NCBI GenBank assembly: GCA_021731085.1
Contig: JAKFYB010000029.1
Span: forward strand, 1 to 42,053
DNA length: 42,053 nt
Direction: 5' to 3'
From: Dehalococcoidia bacterium
Lineage (GTDB): Bacteria; Chloroflexota; Dehalococcoidia; DSTF01; JACRBR01
Part shown: one piece after another, positions 9,024 through 16,770 of the stretch
Layout of the letters: each line of letters begins with the position of its first letter
Position numbering within the stretch: the first letter of the stretch is position 1
Notes under the pieces: model-generated
Told to the model about the DNA's origin: nothing
Database searches by the model: none
Seen by the model: only the letters and a program-made list of their open reading frames with translations
Made by a program: the position numbers and the translations under genes

Positions 9024-9146
9024 AATCTTCGCCTAACTAGAAATCACCACGAACATACCGAACGCTCACAATCCTTGCGTGTCAGGTGATGCCATACCTT
9101 GCGATCGAACAGGACGCATTGATGAGCACTATCTGGGTAGACCTTC

Positions 9147-9687
9147 GTGGAACCTGCGACCAGTGTCATTGCGGTGTACAGCGATAGCGAAGAAGGCGCC
9201 TTGCGCCTTCTGAGAGAAGCGCGGTCGACATTGGCGGCGGACGGCGTCGCACTCGTCGGCGCAGCAATCGTCACGCTCGAGGGAACGGACGGCAGTGTGC
9301 GCCTGAAGGTCGAACCCCAGGGCGAGGCCGGTGTCGAGGAAACCTCAGAAATCATCGAGCTGCTGTTCCCGGAGTCGGTTCGCAAGGGTTCCGGCAGTTG
9401 GGCGACATGCCGACGCCGCGGCGGGTTACTACAAGAGCATTGGCGCGGAGTCCAACCTGTTGAAGGAACTTGGGGAGAACCTTGCGCCGAACGGCGCCGC
9501 CCTCGTGGTGCTCATCCGTGAGCATTGGGTGCATGAGGTTGAGCGTGCCTTGAATAATCCGGGCCTGAGCCGATTCGTGTTGCACGGGGGGTGTCGCCAT
9601 GACGATTTGATTGGATTCACGCTCGCTCCGCGTCGGCTGAGTGGGCGCCACGCGGGCAACGTTGGAGGAGTAGGAGAACGAAGATGA
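9147..9687 (+). pseudogene. Frameshifted DUF1269-like protein gene
   Basis: The frame opening at GTG 9147 reads like the N-terminal half of a DUF1269 protein (VIAVYSDSEEGALRLLREAR, DGSVRLKVEP). It loses family resemblance after LLFPESV near 9380. The family resemblance resumes in the next frame from about 9400 (GRHADAAAGYYKSIG, LLKELGENLAPNGAALVVLIREHW, VERALNNPG) and runs to a TGA at 9685-9687. The switch lies between 9381 and 9400, so one inserted base or two lost bases would explain it. The end of the second frame also looks unlike the family and follows a run of six G near 9586, so a second indel is possible. This may be a true pseudogene or an assembly error. The stop overlaps the start of the next lipoprotein (ATGA). 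Confidence 0.7.
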
Positions 9688-10511
9688 ACCTCAGGATATT
9701 CGGAATGCTAACTGCGGTGGCCTTGTTGGCTTCGCTGGCGGTGGCGTGCAGTGACGATGACGACGCACCCACGACAGAAGAAGCGCGTACGCAGTTCTGT
9801 TCGGATCTCGACCAACTCAGGGTCGAAGTCGATAACCTGAGGCAGCTAACGGGCGAATCGACCGTTGGCGACCTGCAAACGGCACGCGATAACGTCCAGA
9901 CAGCGCTCGAGAACGTGAGGACTTCAGCTGAGGACGTCGGCGAGGCGGAAATCAGCGCGGCGGAAGACGCATACGATGACCTCACCGCTTCGATCGACGA
10001 CCTCGACGAGAGCCAGTCGCTTGCCGCGGCCCTTCAGGAGATTGCGCCTGAACTGGTTGCGTTCGACGAGGCATGGGACGAAGTCTTCCTCGTGAGCCGC
10101 TGCCACGAGCGCCCGGGCTTCACGCCAACCGGGGGTCTTTCAACGGCGATCGCCGCAACAGCGGCCGCAGGTGGGCCGACAACCGCACCGCCAGCCGGGG
10201 AGACGCCGGCAGCCGCCACGCCCGTTCCCGAATCACCGACGGAAGATCCAGGCCCGGCGATGACGGCAACAATCGAAGCGGCGATTCCAGAAGTGCAGAC
10301 AGCAATCGTCGGAACGGTTACAGCGCAGACCGCCGTCGCTGGCACTGCGATCGCCGCCGCAACGGCAACGGTCGAGGCCGCGATTCCGGAAGTCCAGACG
10401 GCGATCGTCGGAACTGCCATCGCAGGTGCGACGCAAACCGCGGAAGCCATCCCGACCGAGACACCGGCGCCAGAGCCAACGCCGACACGGGAGGGCGAAA
10501 TCGACCAGTAG
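9684..10511 (+). CDS. Lipoprotein, paralogue B of the three-member family, with repeated C-terminal tail
   Basis: The signal ends in LAVAC with lipid-accepting Cys22, followed by an acidic linker. Residues about 32-145 align with the proteins at 3737-4186 and 34359-34769, including the opening QFCSDL, the L-x-x-A-R-D-N-V-x-x-A-L segment, the DDLTASIDDLDES stretch and a closing Cys (SRCHE). Unlike its relatives it continues for 130 residues as an Ala/Thr/Pro-rich tail containing two copies of a 16-residue unit (T-I/V-EAAIPEVQTAIVGT), ending in a Pro/Thr segment. A strong ribosome binding site (GGAGGAG, 9664-9670) precedes ATG 9684. The function is unknown. The tail might be a wall-spanning or coiled region. 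Confidence 0.82.
   Translation: MNLRIFGMLTAVALLASLAVACSDDDDAPTTEEARTQFCSDLDQLRVEVDNLRQLTGESTVGDLQTARDNVQTALENVRTSAEDVGEAEISAAEDAYDDLTASIDDLDESQSLAAALQEIAPELVAFDEAWDEVFLVSRCHERPGFTPTGGLSTAIAATAAAGGPTTAPPAGETPAAATPVPESPTEDPGPAMTATIEAAIPEVQTAIVGTVTAQTAVAGTAIAAATATVEAAIPEVQTAIVGTAIAGATQTAEAIPTETPAPEPTPTREGEIDQ
10269..10415 (+). repeat. Two in-frame 48-bp coding repeats
   Basis: Positions 10269-10316 and 10368-10415 both encode a 16-residue unit with the core EAAIPEVQTAIVGT, differing in only one residue (Ile/Val) but at several synonymous positions. The preserved protein sequence with drifting codons indicates selection on the peptide and not a recent DNA duplication. The spacer also contains shorter TA(I/V)AGTA units. 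Confidence 0.8.
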
Positions 10512-10526
10512 TTACAAAGAGTTTCA

Positions 10527-10577
10527 AAGCGGGTGATGCGGCCTCCCTTTCCCTCCCTTAGACTGCATCACCCGCTT
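10527..10577. other. 13-bp inverted repeat between genes
   Basis: AAGCGGGTGATGC (10527-10539) and GCATCACCCGCTT (10565-10577) are perfect reverse complements separated by a 25-base pyrimidine-rich loop. No T-run follows, so it is not a standard intrinsic terminator. It lies between the lipoprotein stop and the ribosome binding site (AAGGAG) of the SHOCT protein. It could be a transcript-stabilising hairpin or a weak terminator. Confidence 0.6.
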
Positions 10578-10600
10578 GAGACGTATCAAGGAGAAGCAAC

Positions 10601-10969
10601 ATGGGTCTATTGCTCGACACGACCAGCTTTTGGGATGTGATCTGGTGGATGATCATCGGATACTTTCTGTTCCTGGTCATCTGGATGTTCGTTGGCGTCT
10701 TCGCCGATATCTTCCGCCGCGACGATCTCAGCGGCATTGCGAAGGCGATCTGGATCATCGCGTTATTTCTCGTGCCATGGCTCAGCATCATCCTGTACTT
10801 CTGCTTCCGGCCACGCCAGACGGCATCGGACCGACAGATGATGGCGGCAGCCCAACGCGCCAGTGGATACTCCGCGGCGGAGGAAGTCGCGAAGGCACAA
10901 GCGCTCCTGTCCCAGGGTGCGATCACGCAAGCGGAGTTCGACACGCTCAAGGCGCGCGCACTGAGCTGA
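10601..10969 (+). CDS. PLDc_N and SHOCT-domain membrane protein
   Basis: This is a 122-residue protein with two transmembrane helices in the first 65 residues (WWMIIGYFLFLVIWMFVGVFADIF and IAKAIWIIALFLVPWLSIILYFCF), the arrangement of the phospholipase-D-nuclease N-terminal (PLDc_N) family. A short SHOCT motif follows at the C terminus, residues about 92-121 (AKAQALLSQGAITQAEFDTLKARAL). SHOCT is a small oligomerisation module. The catalytic domain of phospholipase D is absent, so this is not an enzyme. It is preceded by AAGGAG at a normal distance and followed after 13 bases by a cupredoxin, suggesting co-transcription. The role is unknown; membrane stress or envelope functions are common guesses. 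Confidence 0.85.
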   Translation: MGLLLDTTSFWDVIWWMIIGYFLFLVIWMFVGVFADIFRRDDLSGIAKAIWIIALFLVPWLSIILYFCFRPRQTASDRQMMAAAQRASGYSAAEEVAKAQALLSQGAITQAEFDTLKARALS

Positions 10970-10982
10970 TGGGAGCCATCGT

Positions 10983-11387
10983 ATGCATCTTCGCTACCTG
11001 ATCAGACGCAGCATGCTTGTTACTTTCGCGCTGGCAAGTGCTCTGCTAATCGCGTGCGGCTCAGACGGCGACGACGAGGAAGCAACACCGACTGGTGGAG
11101 GCGAGCTCCCCGTTATTGCGAAAGACTTCGAGTTCGTTCCCGTTGAGCAGACGGTGGAGGCGGGCGAAGTGTCGATCCAGTTCGAGAATCAAGGATCGGA
11201 GCGGCACACGTACAGCATCTATCGCGATGGTGAGTACGAGGAGTTGGTGGACACGACCACGGGCGTGAATGCCGGAGGGCGGGTGGAACTCGAGCTTTCG
11301 CTTTCACCCGGTGAGTACTTCGTGCGTTGCGACCTTCACCCGACCCAGATGCAAGCGACGCTGGAAGCTCAGGAGGCCGCGGACTAG
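10983..11387 (+). CDS. Cupredoxin-domain lipoprotein (type 1 copper site)
   Basis: This 134-residue protein begins with a lipoprotein signal (LLIAC, lipid-accepting Cys25) and an acidic Thr/Gly spacer, followed by one plastocyanin-like beta-barrel (residues about 42-130). The four expected type 1 copper ligands are visible: His75 in SERHTYS, then Cys116, His119 and Met123 in VRCDLHPTQM. The protein therefore probably carries electrons or copper at the outer face of the membrane. The loop between Cys, His and Met is short, as in plastocyanins and related single-domain cupredoxins. It follows the SHOCT protein closely; a partner oxidase or reductase is not in the window. Confidence 0.9.
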   Translation: MHLRYLIRRSMLVTFALASALLIACGSDGDDEEATPTGGGELPVIAKDFEFVPVEQTVEAGEVSIQFENQGSERHTYSIYRDGEYEELVDTTTGVNAGGRVELELSLSPGEYFVRCDLHPTQMQATLEAQEAAD

Positions 11388-11512
11388 GATGAATCCCCCG
11401 GCCGGGAGCCCCTATGCGTCTGTTACTAGTGATGCTTTCCTTCCGTCTGACGGTGCACATGGACAACGTACTCCTGCTCCTCGGTCGAACCGAGCATTCC
11501 GCCAAGCGGACG

Positions 11513-11536
11513 CCTGATTGACGTACTACAATCAGG
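11513..11536. promoter_or_regulatory. 8-bp inverted repeat overlapping a possible -10 element
   Basis: CCTGATTG (11513-11520) and CAATCAGG (11529-11536) form a perfect inverted repeat with an 8-base spacer. TACAAT at 11527-11532 could be a -10 element for the zinc-ribbon gene at 11570, which would put a regulator site on the promoter. No good -35 was found. Confidence 0.4.
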
Positions 11537-11569
11537 GCCACGGACGAGCACACCACAAGGAAGGTCACG

Positions 11570-11821
11570 ATGGATTGTCCCAAGTGTCAGAAGGCAATGG
11601 CGACACGTACGCGCGACGAGATAGAGGTCGACGTGTGCGGACAGTGCGGCGGCGTCTGGCTGGACGGCGGCGAACTCGCAAAGATCCTCGAAGCGGAACG
11701 CGAGCGTTCGGACGCGGAGAAACGCGAGAACTGGCGACTGTACGATCGCGGCCGTGACAACTACGATCCGGCGCCAACCCAGGAGCAGGTGAAGAGCACG
11801 CTTGAGTCGCTGCTCGGATAG
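11570..11821 (+). CDS. Zinc-ribbon protein (zf-TFIIB family)
   Basis: This is an 83-residue soluble protein. Residues 3-40 contain the zinc-ribbon signature of the bacterial zf-TFIIB domain: MDCPKCQKAM, then CGQCGGVWLDGGEL with the family's typical CxxCxGxWLDxGEL end. The rest is charged and helical. Such small proteins are widespread but poorly characterised; metal binding through the four cysteines is the only safe statement. AAGGAAGG at 11550-11557 is a suitable ribosome binding site. It is followed after about 40 bases by an MFS exporter gene in the same direction. Confidence 0.88.
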   Translation: MDCPKCQKAMATRTRDEIEVDVCGQCGGVWLDGGELAKILEAERERSDAEKRENWRLYDRGRDNYDPAPTQEQVKSTLESLLG

Positions 11822-11860
11822 CATCAGGATCGTTTGGGCATGAGCGCGTAAGGATCTCGC

Positions 11861-13354
11861 GTGGCTACAGCAAACCCCGGCGTTCAAGACAAAGGCAAGG
11901 CCGCCAGCATGGCGGTCTTGCTTGTCGCCTGTCTTTCTACGCTCGTGGTTAATGCAAACACTTCGGCCGTCAGCATTCTGCTTCCTGCGATCAGCGATGA
12001 CACGGGCATGTCGCTGCAGACACTGCAATGGGCCGTGACTGGCTATTCGCTCGTCGGTGCGGCCGTCATCGTCACGTCTGGCGCTCTCGGCGATGTTTTT
12101 GGGCGGCGGCTCCTGTTTCTGCTCGGAATCGGGCTGTTCGTCGCCTCATGTGTGTTCATCGCTCTATCCTCATCTGGCGAAGCTGTGATCATCGGCCGGA
12201 TGATTCAGGGTGCGTCCGGGGCGACGATCCTGGCGTCTGGGCTGAGCCTGATCACCGTGGCGTCTTCGGGCTCAGAGCAAACGCGCGCAGTCGCCTTGTG
12301 GGGAGCCGCATCTGCGGTTGGCGCGGCGGTGGGACCACTGATCGGTGGCGTGTTAGTGGACTTCACCGGCTGGCAAGGTCTCTTCTGGCTGGACGCAGGC
12401 ATTGCTCTCGCTCTCGTTCCCGTCACGCTGCGCGGCGTCGAAGAGTCGAACGATCCCACGAGATCACATTCGATCGACTATTTGGGAACCGTCCTCGTGG
12501 CAGCGATACTCGTGCCCATCATTTACGGCATGACAAAAGCGACGGACTGGGGGTGGATCTCACCGCAGACGATCGGCATGTTTGCGCTGTCCGCGGTGGC
12601 GGCCGTCGCGTTCGTTCAGGTTGAGCAGAGGGTCAAGGCACCGCTTGTGGATCTCGCGTTGTTGCGCAACATTACGCTCGTCGGTTCGACGATCGCGATC
12701 CTCATCGGAGCGGGCACGATCAATGCCTTGGGATACCTGCTGAGCATTTACTTCCAGAATCCGGCTGTCCTCGACATGTCACCCCTTCAGGCTGGGGTGG
12801 CGACGCTGCCGATGACAATAGGCCTCGTGGCGGTTACGCCGTTCGTCACCAAGCTCGCCGTGAGCCTTGGAACACGTCAGACGGTATCGCTGGGTTTCAT
12901 CATCAGCGGTGCGGGATTTGTTGCGCTCGCGTTCGTGCAGGAGTCGTGGGAGTACCTGTACTTTGTGATTCCGATTGTCGCCGTTGCCGTCGGGATGGGG
13001 CTCTCCAACGGGCCCGCGACAGCAGCGTCCACAGCATGCGTAGAGCCTCGCCAGATCGGGTCTGCATCGGGAATCTCGAATATGGCCCGGTACGTCGGAT
13101 CGTCCGTGTTCGTCGCACTCGCGGCGTCGGTCTACACGGGCGTCGCGCAGGGTCGAGCTGACGACGGGCGAGAGGTGTCCGATGCGCTTGCGTCAGGACT
13201 CGCGTGGTCCTGCGTGGTGCTAGCGATCACGTGTGGGCTCGGCATCGGCATGGGGTTGCTCGGCCGCTATCGCCAGAGCCAGGCCCGTGGCATCGACATC
13301 GCCGCAGCAGCCGCATCGCACTCTCACACGGTGCCTACGCCTGCGACGAATTGA
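11861..13354 (+). CDS. MFS transporter, DHA2 (14-TM, EmrB/QacA) type
   Basis: This is a 497-residue integral membrane protein with about 14 hydrophobic segments, the length and layout of the drug:H+ antiporter-2 family. The sequence shows the family pattern at the first helices (LVVNANTSAVSILLPAISDD, SLQTLQWAVTGYSLVGAA), motif A (GALGDVFGRRLLF) and motif C-like GAASAVGAAVGPLIGGVLVD. The start is GTG 11861, preceded by AAGGA at a six-base distance. The probable function is export of drugs, lipids or a metabolite; the substrate cannot be told from the sequence. The next gene, a P450, has its own promoter, so co-function with it is only suggested by proximity. Confidence 0.9.
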   Translation: MATANPGVQDKGKAASMAVLLVACLSTLVVNANTSAVSILLPAISDDTGMSLQTLQWAVTGYSLVGAAVIVTSGALGDVFGRRLLFLLGIGLFVASCVFIALSSSGEAVIIGRMIQGASGATILASGLSLITVASSGSEQTRAVALWGAASAVGAAVGPLIGGVLVDFTGWQGLFWLDAGIALALVPVTLRGVEESNDPTRSHSIDYLGTVLVAAILVPIIYGMTKATDWGWISPQTIGMFALSAVAAVAFVQVEQRVKAPLVDLALLRNITLVGSTIAILIGAGTINALGYLLSIYFQNPAVLDMSPLQAGVATLPMTIGLVAVTPFVTKLAVSLGTRQTVSLGFIISGAGFVALAFVQESWEYLYFVIPIVAVAVGMGLSNGPATAASTACVEPRQIGSASGISNMARYVGSSVFVALAASVYTGVAQGRADDGREVSDALASGLAWSCVVLAITCGLGIGMGLLGRYRQSQARGIDIAAAAASHSHTVPTPATN

Positions 13355-13499
13355 GTCGCATCACCATGGCGGCCCGTGTCTCTGCTGGATTGACCTGGGC
13401 TTCGCGGCCCGCATACACAGAATATGAAGGGTCCTTTCACCCTCCGGGTCTCACCGAGGAGGCCAGTTTGACGTTGCGAAAAGCTCATGGCCGGGGGTA

Positions 13500-13545
13500 T
13501 TGCAAAACGGCCAAAAGCCGACTATTCTACTAAGCGCTCGCTAGG
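13500..13545 (+). promoter_or_regulatory. P450 promoter with operator-like inverted repeat at the start point
   Basis: TTGCAA (13500-13505) and TATTCT (13523-13528) are 17 bases apart, predicting a start near 13535. Centred there is CTAAGCG-CT-CGCTAGG (13530-13545), an imperfect inverted repeat with a perfect AGCG/CGCT core, the style of many TetR-family operators. A repressor bound here would block initiation. No TetR gene is present in the window. Confidence 0.5.
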
Positions 13546-13608
13546 TTAACGGAGCGCCTGGTAGCCGCCGCCTGCGGGCGGGCGCCAATCTGAGGAAGGG
13601 TTCGACAC

Positions 13609-14868
13609 ATGACCATGGAGACCAAGCCCGCAGAAGCGGGCGTGAAAGACTGGAAGCACGACTACGACATTTTTGCGCGGGAGTACATCAAGGATCCCTT
13701 CCCGATCTGGGACGAGATCCGCGAAGAGTGCCCGATGGCATCGACGGAGCGCTGGGGCGGCAGCTTCATGCCCACGCGCTACGAGGACCTCTTCGATATC
13801 GCGAAGAACATCCAGACGTACTCATCGCGTGATGTGCTCGTGTCTTCGGTCATGCCGGCACCGGATCAGGAGCGCGAAACGCCGACTGAGGAGGAGCAGG
13901 AGCTCATCCAGCAGTACAACGTCGGCGCCCCGCCGATCACGTCGGACCCGCCCGTCCACACGTGGGCGCGCAAGCTGCTTCTCAAACCGTTCTCGGTGAC
14001 GTCGGTCGCTAAGTACGAGCAGGAGACGCGCGAACTCTGCAACGAGTTGATCGATGCGGTCATCAAGAACGGCCGCGCTGACGGCGCTGTCGACTACGCG
14101 CAACAGATTCCACCGCGGGTGATCGCCAGCATGCTCGGCATCCCGAAGGAAGAGGCGGCGACGTTCACGGAGTGGGTGCGCGGCTTCCTCGAGCTGGGGC
14201 TGACGAACCCGGAGCTTCGCGAGCAATCGGCGCGCAGCATCTTCGAGTACATGATCGCGCAGGTGGCGCTCCGCAAGGAGAACCCCGGGGACGACCTCAT
14301 CAGCTACTTGCTCAACGAGAAGGTCGACGGCGAGCCGGTGCCGGAGCCGCACGTCGTCGGAACCTGCTTCCTGCTGATGGTGGCGGGCATCGACACGACG
14401 TGGAGCTCGATTGGTTCGGCGATCTGGCACCTGGCGCAGCGCCCGGACCACCGCAAGGAACTGATCGAGAACCCGGAGCTGATCGACAACGCTGTCGAAG
14501 AGCTGCTGCGGGCGTACTCGCCGGTAACGATGGCTCGCTACGTCGCCGAGGACACTGAGTACAAGGGTTGCCCGATGTCCGAGGGCAGCAAGGTCCTGAT
14601 GAACTTCCCGGCGGCGAACCGCGACCCGCGGGTGTTCGAGCACCCGGAGGAAGTGGACCTGCACCGCGAGAAGAACCCGCACATCGCGTTCGGCGTGGGT
14701 ATCCACCGCTGCGCAGGCTCGAACCTCGCCCGCATGGAGATGAAGGTTTCGATCCAAGAGTGGTTGAAGCGCATTCCCGACTACAAACTCGAAGCGCCAG
14801 AAGCCGTAACATGGGCAGGCGGTCAAGTCCGTGGACCGCGCACGATGGGAGTCGTATTTCCGTCATGA
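13609..14868 (+). CDS. Cytochrome P450
   Basis: This is a soluble bacterial-type P450 of 419 residues without a membrane anchor. The I-helix motif AGIDTT lies at about 259-264, the ExxR motif is Glu298-Leu-Leu-Arg301 (EELLRAYSPV), and the heme-binding loop FGVGIHRCAGSNLARMEM contains the thiolate ligand Cys368. These are the invariant P450 elements, so it should be a heme mono-oxygenase fed by the ferredoxin encoded immediately downstream. The substrate is unknown; a lipid, terpenoid or xenobiotic is typical of this size class. GAGGAAGGG upstream supports the start at ATG 13609 (ATG 13615 is an alternative). Its last bases overlap the ferredoxin start (ATGA), so the two are translationally coupled. 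Confidence 0.95.
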   Translation: MTMETKPAEAGVKDWKHDYDIFAREYIKDPFPIWDEIREECPMASTERWGGSFMPTRYEDLFDIAKNIQTYSSRDVLVSSVMPAPDQERETPTEEEQELIQQYNVGAPPITSDPPVHTWARKLLLKPFSVTSVAKYEQETRELCNELIDAVIKNGRADGAVDYAQQIPPRVIASMLGIPKEEAATFTEWVRGFLELGLTNPELREQSARSIFEYMIAQVALRKENPGDDLISYLLNEKVDGEPVPEPHVVGTCFLLMVAGIDTTWSSIGSAIWHLAQRPDHRKELIENPELIDNAVEELLRAYSPVTMARYVAEDTEYKGCPMSEGSKVLMNFPAANRDPRVFEHPEEVDLHREKNPHIAFGVGIHRCAGSNLARMEMKVSIQEWLKRIPDYKLEAPEAVTWAGGQVRGPRTMGVVFPS

Positions 14869-15074
14869 CGACGAAGAAGGTTCACGTAGACAGCGAGAAG
14901 TGCCAGGGCCACAACCGGTGCTACGCAATGGCGCCGGGCATGTTCAAGGTCGACGACGAGGGCTACGCAACGCCGCGCGGCGATGGCGCACTCGCCGATC
15001 AGAAGGCGATCGATCTTGCGCAGCGGGCAGTCGACAACTGTCCCGAGAAGGCAATCTTCATCACGGAAGAGTAG
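14865..15074 (+). CDS. P450-type [3Fe-4S] ferredoxin with His at the variable ligand position
   Basis: This is a 69-residue ferredoxin that begins inside the P450 stop codon (ATGA overlap, ATG 14865). The cluster motif is Cys13-x-x-His16-x-x-Cys19 ... Cys59-Pro. The position that holds the second Cys in [4Fe-4S] ferredoxins is His16, the pattern known from mycobacterial and actinobacterial P450 partners, where the cluster is usually [3Fe-4S]. It should pass electrons from a ferredoxin reductase, not found in this window, to the adjacent P450. It is followed by a strong hairpin terminator at 15098-15124. Confidence 0.92.
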   Translation: MTTKKVHVDSEKCQGHNRCYAMAPGMFKVDDEGYATPRGDGALADQKAIDLAQRAVDNCPEKAIFITEE

Positions 15075-15097
15075 TCCTCCAACACAGAAGCCAGAAA

Positions 15098-15124
15098 AGG
15101 GCGGCACCGCAAACGTGCCGCCCT
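15098..15124. terminator. Bidirectional intrinsic terminator
   Basis: AGGGCGGCAC (15098-15107) and GTGCCGCCCT (15115-15124) form a perfect 10-bp stem with a 7-base loop. AAAA precedes it, giving TTTT on the minus strand, and a short CTTG tract follows on the plus strand. It sits between the converging ferredoxin and the membrane-protein gene ending at 15149, so it can serve both. Confidence 0.85.
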
Positions 15125-15148
15125 CTTGCGTTGTTCGGAGCTACGGCG

Positions 15149-15805
15149 TCAGACAGAGACGCTGATGGGGAAGGTTGCGATCCAGATGACGGTCGCAACA
15201 AAGGTGACGCAGCCCAGCGCGAGGACGACAAGGCGCGGACCATTGGTCTGGAAGCGCGTGCTGAGCCCACCGAGGAAGAGCGCAGCGGCAAACATGACGA
15301 CGCCAAGCACGTAGTTCGAAGAACGCTGGATATTGCGCCGGGCTTCAGCTGCCTTTGCTTCGGCCTGGGCGTCGAGGCGTTCAGCTTCGACATCTGATGC
15401 GCGGACGTATTCGTCCATTACGAACGGGGTGAGTGGGGCATCGGGGTTGTCGAAAGGGTCGGTGTCGAGCCATGCGTCGAACGCGACCGCGAACTCGGGG
15501 CGGAAACGAGCCTCGTAGAAATCCGCAAGCTCGGTGTTGTCTTGCGCGAAGGCGTCGACCCATTGAGTGAAAGTAATGACGTCGACTTCCGCGAACGCGT
15601 TGCCGAGGCCCGCCGCCTTGGCCGACTCGATGCGAAGTGCGTTCGCGGACGCGCCGGCCTTGGCCTGTTCGCCGTTCCAGCGGTTCGCCTGGTAGCTGCT
15701 CCATGCGGTCGCGACGGTCGCGAGCGCGAGCAAGACGGTCGCGACGAGCTCGAAGCGCTGGAGGTGGCGTGACTTTTCGGCGGCGGGGCTTGGATTGGCG
15801 CTCAT
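15149..15805 (-). CDS. Uncharacterised membrane protein, likely partner of the upstream gene
   Basis: This is a 218-residue protein with one transmembrane helix near the N terminus (residues about 20-40, ELVATVLLALATVATAWSSY), a soluble helical region of about 110 residues rich in Ala, Glu and Asp, and two closing helices (about 165-187 and 192-214). After the first helix comes YQANRWNGEQAK, a pattern I associate with DUF4337-like membrane proteins, though I would not insist on it. The start overlaps the stop of the preceding gene by ATGA (15802-15805), so the two are translationally coupled and probably form a complex. No function can be given. Confidence 0.8.
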   Translation of the reverse strand: MSANPSPAAEKSRHLQRFELVATVLLALATVATAWSSYQANRWNGEQAKAGASANALRIESAKAAGLGNAFAEVDVITFTQWVDAFAQDNTELADFYEARFRPEFAVAFDAWLDTDPFDNPDAPLTPFVMDEYVRASDVEAERLDAQAEAKAAEARRNIQRSSNYVLGVVMFAAALFLGGLSTRFQTNGPRLVVLALGCVTFVATVIWIATFPISVSV

Positions 15806-16635
15806 TGTGTTAGCAGCACTCCGTTCGCGTCGCAGGGGAGGGGAGCTTGATCAGCGATCGCCTCGAACTCGCCGAGGACCCGGAGCGTGCTTTCCATTGC
15901 GGTCGGTTCGAGTGCGCCCGTCCCGAAGGAGTACGGATTCTCGAGCACGCGTATCAGAATCATGGTCGCCGTCACTACAAGGACGACGGTGCCGATGAGC
16001 ATGGCCTGAGACAATGCGCGTTCGCCGCTATCGGCGAAGAGCATCATGTAGGCGACGATGACGGCCGCCGTGAGGAGCAGCACAACCCAGAGCGCGGGCG
16101 CGATGATTCCCTGCGCTCCCTGCAGGCGATCGAGACGCGCGACCTGACGTTCGGACGTTTGGTCCATCCACTTGGAAAACGCGGCCTCTTCGGCAGCTGT
16201 TCCGGGTTCCGTGTCGCGGAGTGTCAGGAACATGGCGACGCCCCAGGGGTTGCCGGTTTCAGTCGCATCGCCGCTCTCCATCTGACCCCACTCGCGGTTG
16301 ACGACATACCTGCCGTAGCACGTGAGTTCAGAAGCGAGGACGCCGCCCTGTGGTTGCGGGAGGAACTGCGCGGTCTGGTATTGCTGGATGACAAGCTCGG
16401 CTTCGACTCGCGCGCCGTTGCGTGACTCGTCGAAACTGGCGAAGGCGAGGACGACAATGAGGCCGAGGAGGACGGAAAAGCCCGTCGCGAGAACACCAAA
16501 GACGGCGCCGGCGCGATCGCTGTCGCTGAAATAGCTGCCTTCGGGAGCCGTGCGGCGCACCAAGAGCATCAGGCAGATCGCGGCTGCCGGAGCAAGGATC
16601 AGCGCGAGAATCGCGAGAACGAGGCTTGATTCCAT
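15802..16635 (-). CDS. DUF4239-like membrane protein
   Basis: The protein has about 277 residues with four hydrophobic helices: two in the first 80 residues (LAILALILAPAAAICLMLLV and AVFGVLATGFSVLLGLIVVLAF) and two around 195-250. A soluble segment lies between the pairs and a short tail follows. The phrase FSVLLGLIVVLAFASFDESRNGARVEAE resembles the DUF4239 family (bestrophin-like fold), in which this region follows the second helix. I chose ATG 16635; an in-frame TTG at 16662 would add nine residues, but neither has a strong ribosome binding site. It is coupled by ATGA overlap to the gene ending at 15149. The role is unknown; the pair may form a small ion channel. Confidence 0.75.
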   Translation of the reverse strand: MESSLVLAILALILAPAAAICLMLLVRRTAPEGSYFSDSDRAGAVFGVLATGFSVLLGLIVVLAFASFDESRNGARVEAELVIQQYQTAQFLPQPQGGVLASELTCYGRYVVNREWGQMESGDATETGNPWGVAMFLTLRDTEPGTAAEEAAFSKWMDQTSERQVARLDRLQGAQGIIAPALWVVLLLTAAVIVAYMMLFADSGERALSQAMLIGTVVLVVTATMILIRVLENPYSFGTGALEPTAMESTLRVLGEFEAIADQAPLPCDANGVLLTQ

Positions 16636-16770
16636 TTTGTGGAATGTATCCCACAGCGCCAACTGGCGCGAATGGCGCAGTGAAGGGAGCCCCCGCCCAG
16701 GTCGATACTAAACCGTGGTCGGTTGGCGGCGTGCGTGACGCCGCGTCCGGCGCTGCGGTGCGATCGCCTC

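Noticed and set aside
11480-11494. Terminator after the cupredoxin gene
   Set aside because: CTCGGT-CGA-ACCGAG is a 6-bp stem without a T-tract, too weak to call.
13822-14826. 334-codon minus-strand frame opposite the P450
   Set aside because: No family resemblance and a composition typical of antisense frames in high-GC DNA; the P450 motifs are unambiguous.
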